A stretch of 7,303 bases of DNA from an uncultured Bacilli bacterium (GTDB taxonomy: Bacteria; Bacillota_I; Bacilli_A; RFN20; CAG-288): contig CAKUXT010000102.1 of NCBI GenBank assembly GCA_934700375.1, positions 1 to 7,303 on the forward strand, written 5' to 3'. Positions within the stretch are counted from its first letter, which is position 1, and each line of letters starts with the position of its first letter. The notes below the pieces were generated by a model. That model ran no database searches and was not told where the DNA came from. It saw only the letters and a program-made list of their open reading frames with translations. Shown one piece after another: positions 6,108 through 7,303 of the stretch. A program made the position numbers and the translations under genes.

Positions 6108-6668
6108 ATGAAAGTCAGAGACATTGCATTTATCGCTATCGCGACCGCACTTATGTGCATTTTAGCACCGATTTCCGTCCCGATCGGAATCGTTCCGATC
6201 ACCTTAGGAACACTGGCACTCTATTTGATCGGAGCCATATTAGGACCTATCAAAGCGACAATTGCTATTATCCTATATATATTATTAGGACTTGCAGGAC
6301 TTCCTGTTTTCTCCGGCTTCAAATCCGGTGCAGCAGTCCTGACCGGTCCGACTGGCGGATTCATCGTCGGATATATCCCGGCCGTCTTCGCCCAGGCGCT
6401 CTTCACCAGCAAATTCAGCATGAGAAAATCAGCTTATGTCTTCGGAATCCTCTTCGGAACTGTCATCATCTACGGATTCGGTGTTGCATGGTTCTTATTG
6501 ATGGTCAAAGGAAAATACACTTTCGAACAAGCAATGGCTGCATGTGTCTACCCCTTCTTAATCGGAGACACCGTCAAGCTCATCCTTGCCGTATCGATCG
6601 GATACAAATTAAGACCGCTGATTGAAAGAATCACAGACACAAGAAAATACAGAAAAGTCGGAAGATAA
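6108..6668 (+). CDS. bioY: Biotin transporter BioY (substrate-binding S component of an ECF transporter)
   Basis: This membrane protein binds biotin for uptake. The 186 residues are almost wholly hydrophobic with about six membrane helices, and carry BioY signatures: VPITLGTLA at 29-37, GLAGLPVF at 61-68, TGPTGGFIVGY at 79-89, and D-x-x-K (Asp154, Lys157) near the last helix. No EcfA or EcfT gene is next to it, so it probably uses a shared energising module encoded elsewhere, or works alone. The frame stays open upstream to ATGs at 6027 and 6057, but those would place the promoter inside the gene and add a non-family N-terminus (MLKIINCCSN...). MKVRDIAFIAIATALM is the typical BioY beginning. 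No Shine-Dalgarno is visible before 6108. It is divergent from the decarboxylase/birA operon, which needs biotin. Confidence 0.95.
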   Translation: MKVRDIAFIAIATALMCILAPISVPIGIVPITLGTLALYLIGAILGPIKATIAIILYILLGLAGLPVFSGFKSGAAVLTGPTGGFIVGYIPAVFAQALFTSKFSMRKSAYVFGILFGTVIIYGFGVAWFLLMVKGKYTFEQAMAACVYPFLIGDTVKLILAVSIGYKLRPLIERITDTRKYRKVGR

Positions 6669-6680
6669 TCAAGGCGAAGC

Positions 6681-6737
6681 AAAGGGGCTGTTGCAAAACC
6701 TAGCTGATTGCTAGGAGATGCAGCAGTCCTTTTTTTT
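6681..6737 (+). terminator. Nested hairpin with T-run at the IS left end, likely also ending bioY transcription
   Basis: An outer stem pairs 6681-6695 (AAAGGGGCTGTTGCA) with 6719-6733, with a few G-T pairs. An inner perfect stem CCTAGC/GCTAGG (6699-6704/6710-6715) has a 5-base loop. Eight Ts follow at 6730-6737. It lies only about 12 bases after the bioY stop, and no other terminator is present for bioY. Confidence 0.8.
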
Positions 6738-6754
6738 ATAAAAAAAGGGACACT

Positions 6755-6784
6755 TTGATTAAAAAGGGCCCCATTTGATAAAAT
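6755..6784 (+). promoter_or_regulatory. Candidate transposase promoter
   Basis: TTGATT at 6755-6760 and TAAAAT at 6779-6784 are 18 bases apart (or GATAAA at 6777-6782, 16 apart). Transcription would start near 6791, inside the loop of the hairpin at 6776-6809, leaving an 18-base or so leader with the AGGAG site. Confidence 0.5.
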
Positions 6785-6809
6785 ATCTTTGTTCAGGAGA
6801 TATTTATCA
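6776..6809 (+). promoter_or_regulatory. Hairpin covering the transposase ribosome binding site
   Basis: TGATAAAATATCT (6776-6788) pairs with AGATATTTATCA (6798-6809) with one bulged A (6783) and a 9-base loop. The Shine-Dalgarno AGGAGA (6795-6800) lies partly in the right arm and the A of the start codon is paired. The left arm overlaps the transposase -10 box, so the fold can form only in transcripts that come from upstream. Confidence 0.6.
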
Positions 6810-7303
6810 TGTCGTATTTTACCACATCGAAGGTCTTTTTGTTCCCCTCTTTCGGACTTGAGGTTCAGGAAGAGGAGAAAATCCGTCACTATTTGAGATT
6901 TCTGGAGGAGTCCGAAGTTGGAAAAGTCATATCGGAAGGGATACTAAACAACACGAAAAACGGAGGAAGGCCGACCTGTGATTACTTCCGTCTTTTTGCA
7001 ACCGTGCTTTATGGCTTCGCCCATGACAAATATACACTGAGGCAACTAGAGACCGCCTTCAGATTCAATCTGAGATACCTGACTCTGATGAATTACGAGC
7101 GCGTGGACCATACGACAATCGCAAGGTTCATTAACCGCATCATCCTTCCAAACACGGACAGGATTTACATGTTGATCTGTAAACAGATACGCAAGGAACT
7201 CGGGATCCGTTTCGATGATGCCTTCATTGATGATGATGCTAATATAAAACTGATCAATATCGCTAACGTAAAATTGACCACCTTCATCTGTCAGGAAATT
7301 GCA
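6809..7303 (+). CDS. IS1182-like transposase, N-terminal 165 codons (cut by window end, possibly degenerate)
   Basis: This is a DDE-type transposase that would move its own element. The ATG at 6809 follows AGGAGA with 8 bases between. The N-terminal domain is clear: FLFPSFGLEVQEEEKIRHYLRFLE (about 10-33), NGGRP at 51-55, and YFRLFATVLYGFAHDKYTLRQLE (59-81), the arrangement seen in IS1182-type transposases. VDHTTIARF at 99-107 follows. FIDD at 139-142 places Asp141 at the first catalytic Asp. After that the usual IDGTK..EANANKY.FVWK pattern is not recognisable: it reads FIDDDANIKLINIANVKLTTFICQ, with an 8-residue imperfect repeat. There is no stop in the 495 bases shown, but small indels that keep or change frame could have altered this part. 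The catalytic remainder is outside the window, so intactness is unknown. Confidence 0.82.
   Translation, partial: MSYFTTSKVFLFPSFGLEVQEEEKIRHYLRFLEESEVGKVISEGILNNTKNGGRPTCDYFRLFATVLYGFAHDKYTLRQLETAFRFNLRYLTLMNYERVDHTTIARFINRIILPNTDRIYMLICKQIRKELGIRFDDAFIDDDANIKLINIANVKLTTFICQEIA
7238..7285 (+). repeat. Imperfect 24-bp tandem duplication inside the transposase gene
   Basis: Bases 7238-7261 and 7262-7285 match at about 17-18 of 24 positions and are in frame, encoding ANIKLINI and then ANVKLTTF (residues 144-151 and 152-159). They sit directly after the first catalytic-Asp motif. Confidence 0.5.

Larger units (their letters stand above)
6684..7303 (+). mobile_element. Left part of an IS1182-like insertion sequence (right end outside the window)
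   Basis: The sequence GGGGCTGTTGCAAAAC at 6684-6699 resembles terminal inverted repeats of IS1182-type and related elements, and it is followed by a transposase gene of that type on the same strand. The exact outer boundary cannot be fixed because the right end, the matching inverted repeat and any target duplication are not in view. The element would have inserted about 15 bp downstream of bioY without damaging it. Confidence 0.7.

Noticed and set aside
5906..6202. Minus-strand 98-codon frame across the divergent intergenic region and the start of bioY
   Set aside because: It overlaps both promoters and bioY, has no ribosome site and no recognisable protein character.
1..7303. CRISPR array, tRNA or rRNA genes, phage or defence genes
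   Set aside because: No regularly spaced repeats, no tRNA or rRNA sequence, and coding space is fully explained by the genes listed.

Overview
The window looks like chromosomal DNA of a moderately low-GC anaerobic Bacillota. The best guess is an Erysipelotrichaceae-like gut bacterium. This rests on gene content and protein character (ATP-type PEP carboxykinase, Na+-pumping decarboxylase with a separate biotin carrier, BirA without an HTH domain, solitary BioY, IS1182-type transposase) and is inference, not a database match.

Layout. Bases 1-105 are the 3' end of a plus-strand gene that cannot be named with confidence. A strong bidirectional terminator hairpin (104-160) separates it from a compact convergent minus-strand operon at 174-5915. 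In transcription order the operon reads oadA (carboxyltransferase), oadG, biotin carrier, oadB, birA, pckA. The intergenic gaps are -4, 19, 3, 2 and 37 bp, with no terminator inside. A 192-bp divergent intergenic region (5916-6107) holds the operon promoter region and a very good promoter for bioY on the plus strand. Right behind bioY (stop at 6668) lies the left end of an IS1182-like insertion sequence. It has a terminal hairpin with a T-run, a transposase promoter, a hairpin covering the transposase ribosome binding site, and the first 165 codons of the transposase, cut by the window edge.

How the genes fit together. OadA/OadG/biotin carrier/OadB form a complete Na+-translocating oxaloacetate decarboxylase. 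BirA attaches biotin to the carrier (Lys94), BioY imports biotin, and PckA interconverts oxaloacetate and PEP. If PckA runs in the PEP-carboxylating direction, as in many anaerobes, PckA plus the decarboxylase convert PEP to pyruvate. This would make ATP and a sodium gradient with CO2 only cycling, an energy-conserving bypass of pyruvate kinase. That pathway reading is inference. The individual gene identities are solid from motifs, including the known catalytic and Na+-site residues.

Points most worth a second look are: the PckA-decarboxylase-BirA operon as one metabolic unit; bioY expressed from a promoter so close to its ATG that the mRNA may be leaderless; an AT-rich perfect palindrome between the divergent promoters that could be an operator, given that BirA cannot bind DNA; the hairpin over the transposase RBS whose left arm overlaps the transposase -10 box; and an 8-codon degenerate duplication at the transposase's first catalytic-Asp motif.
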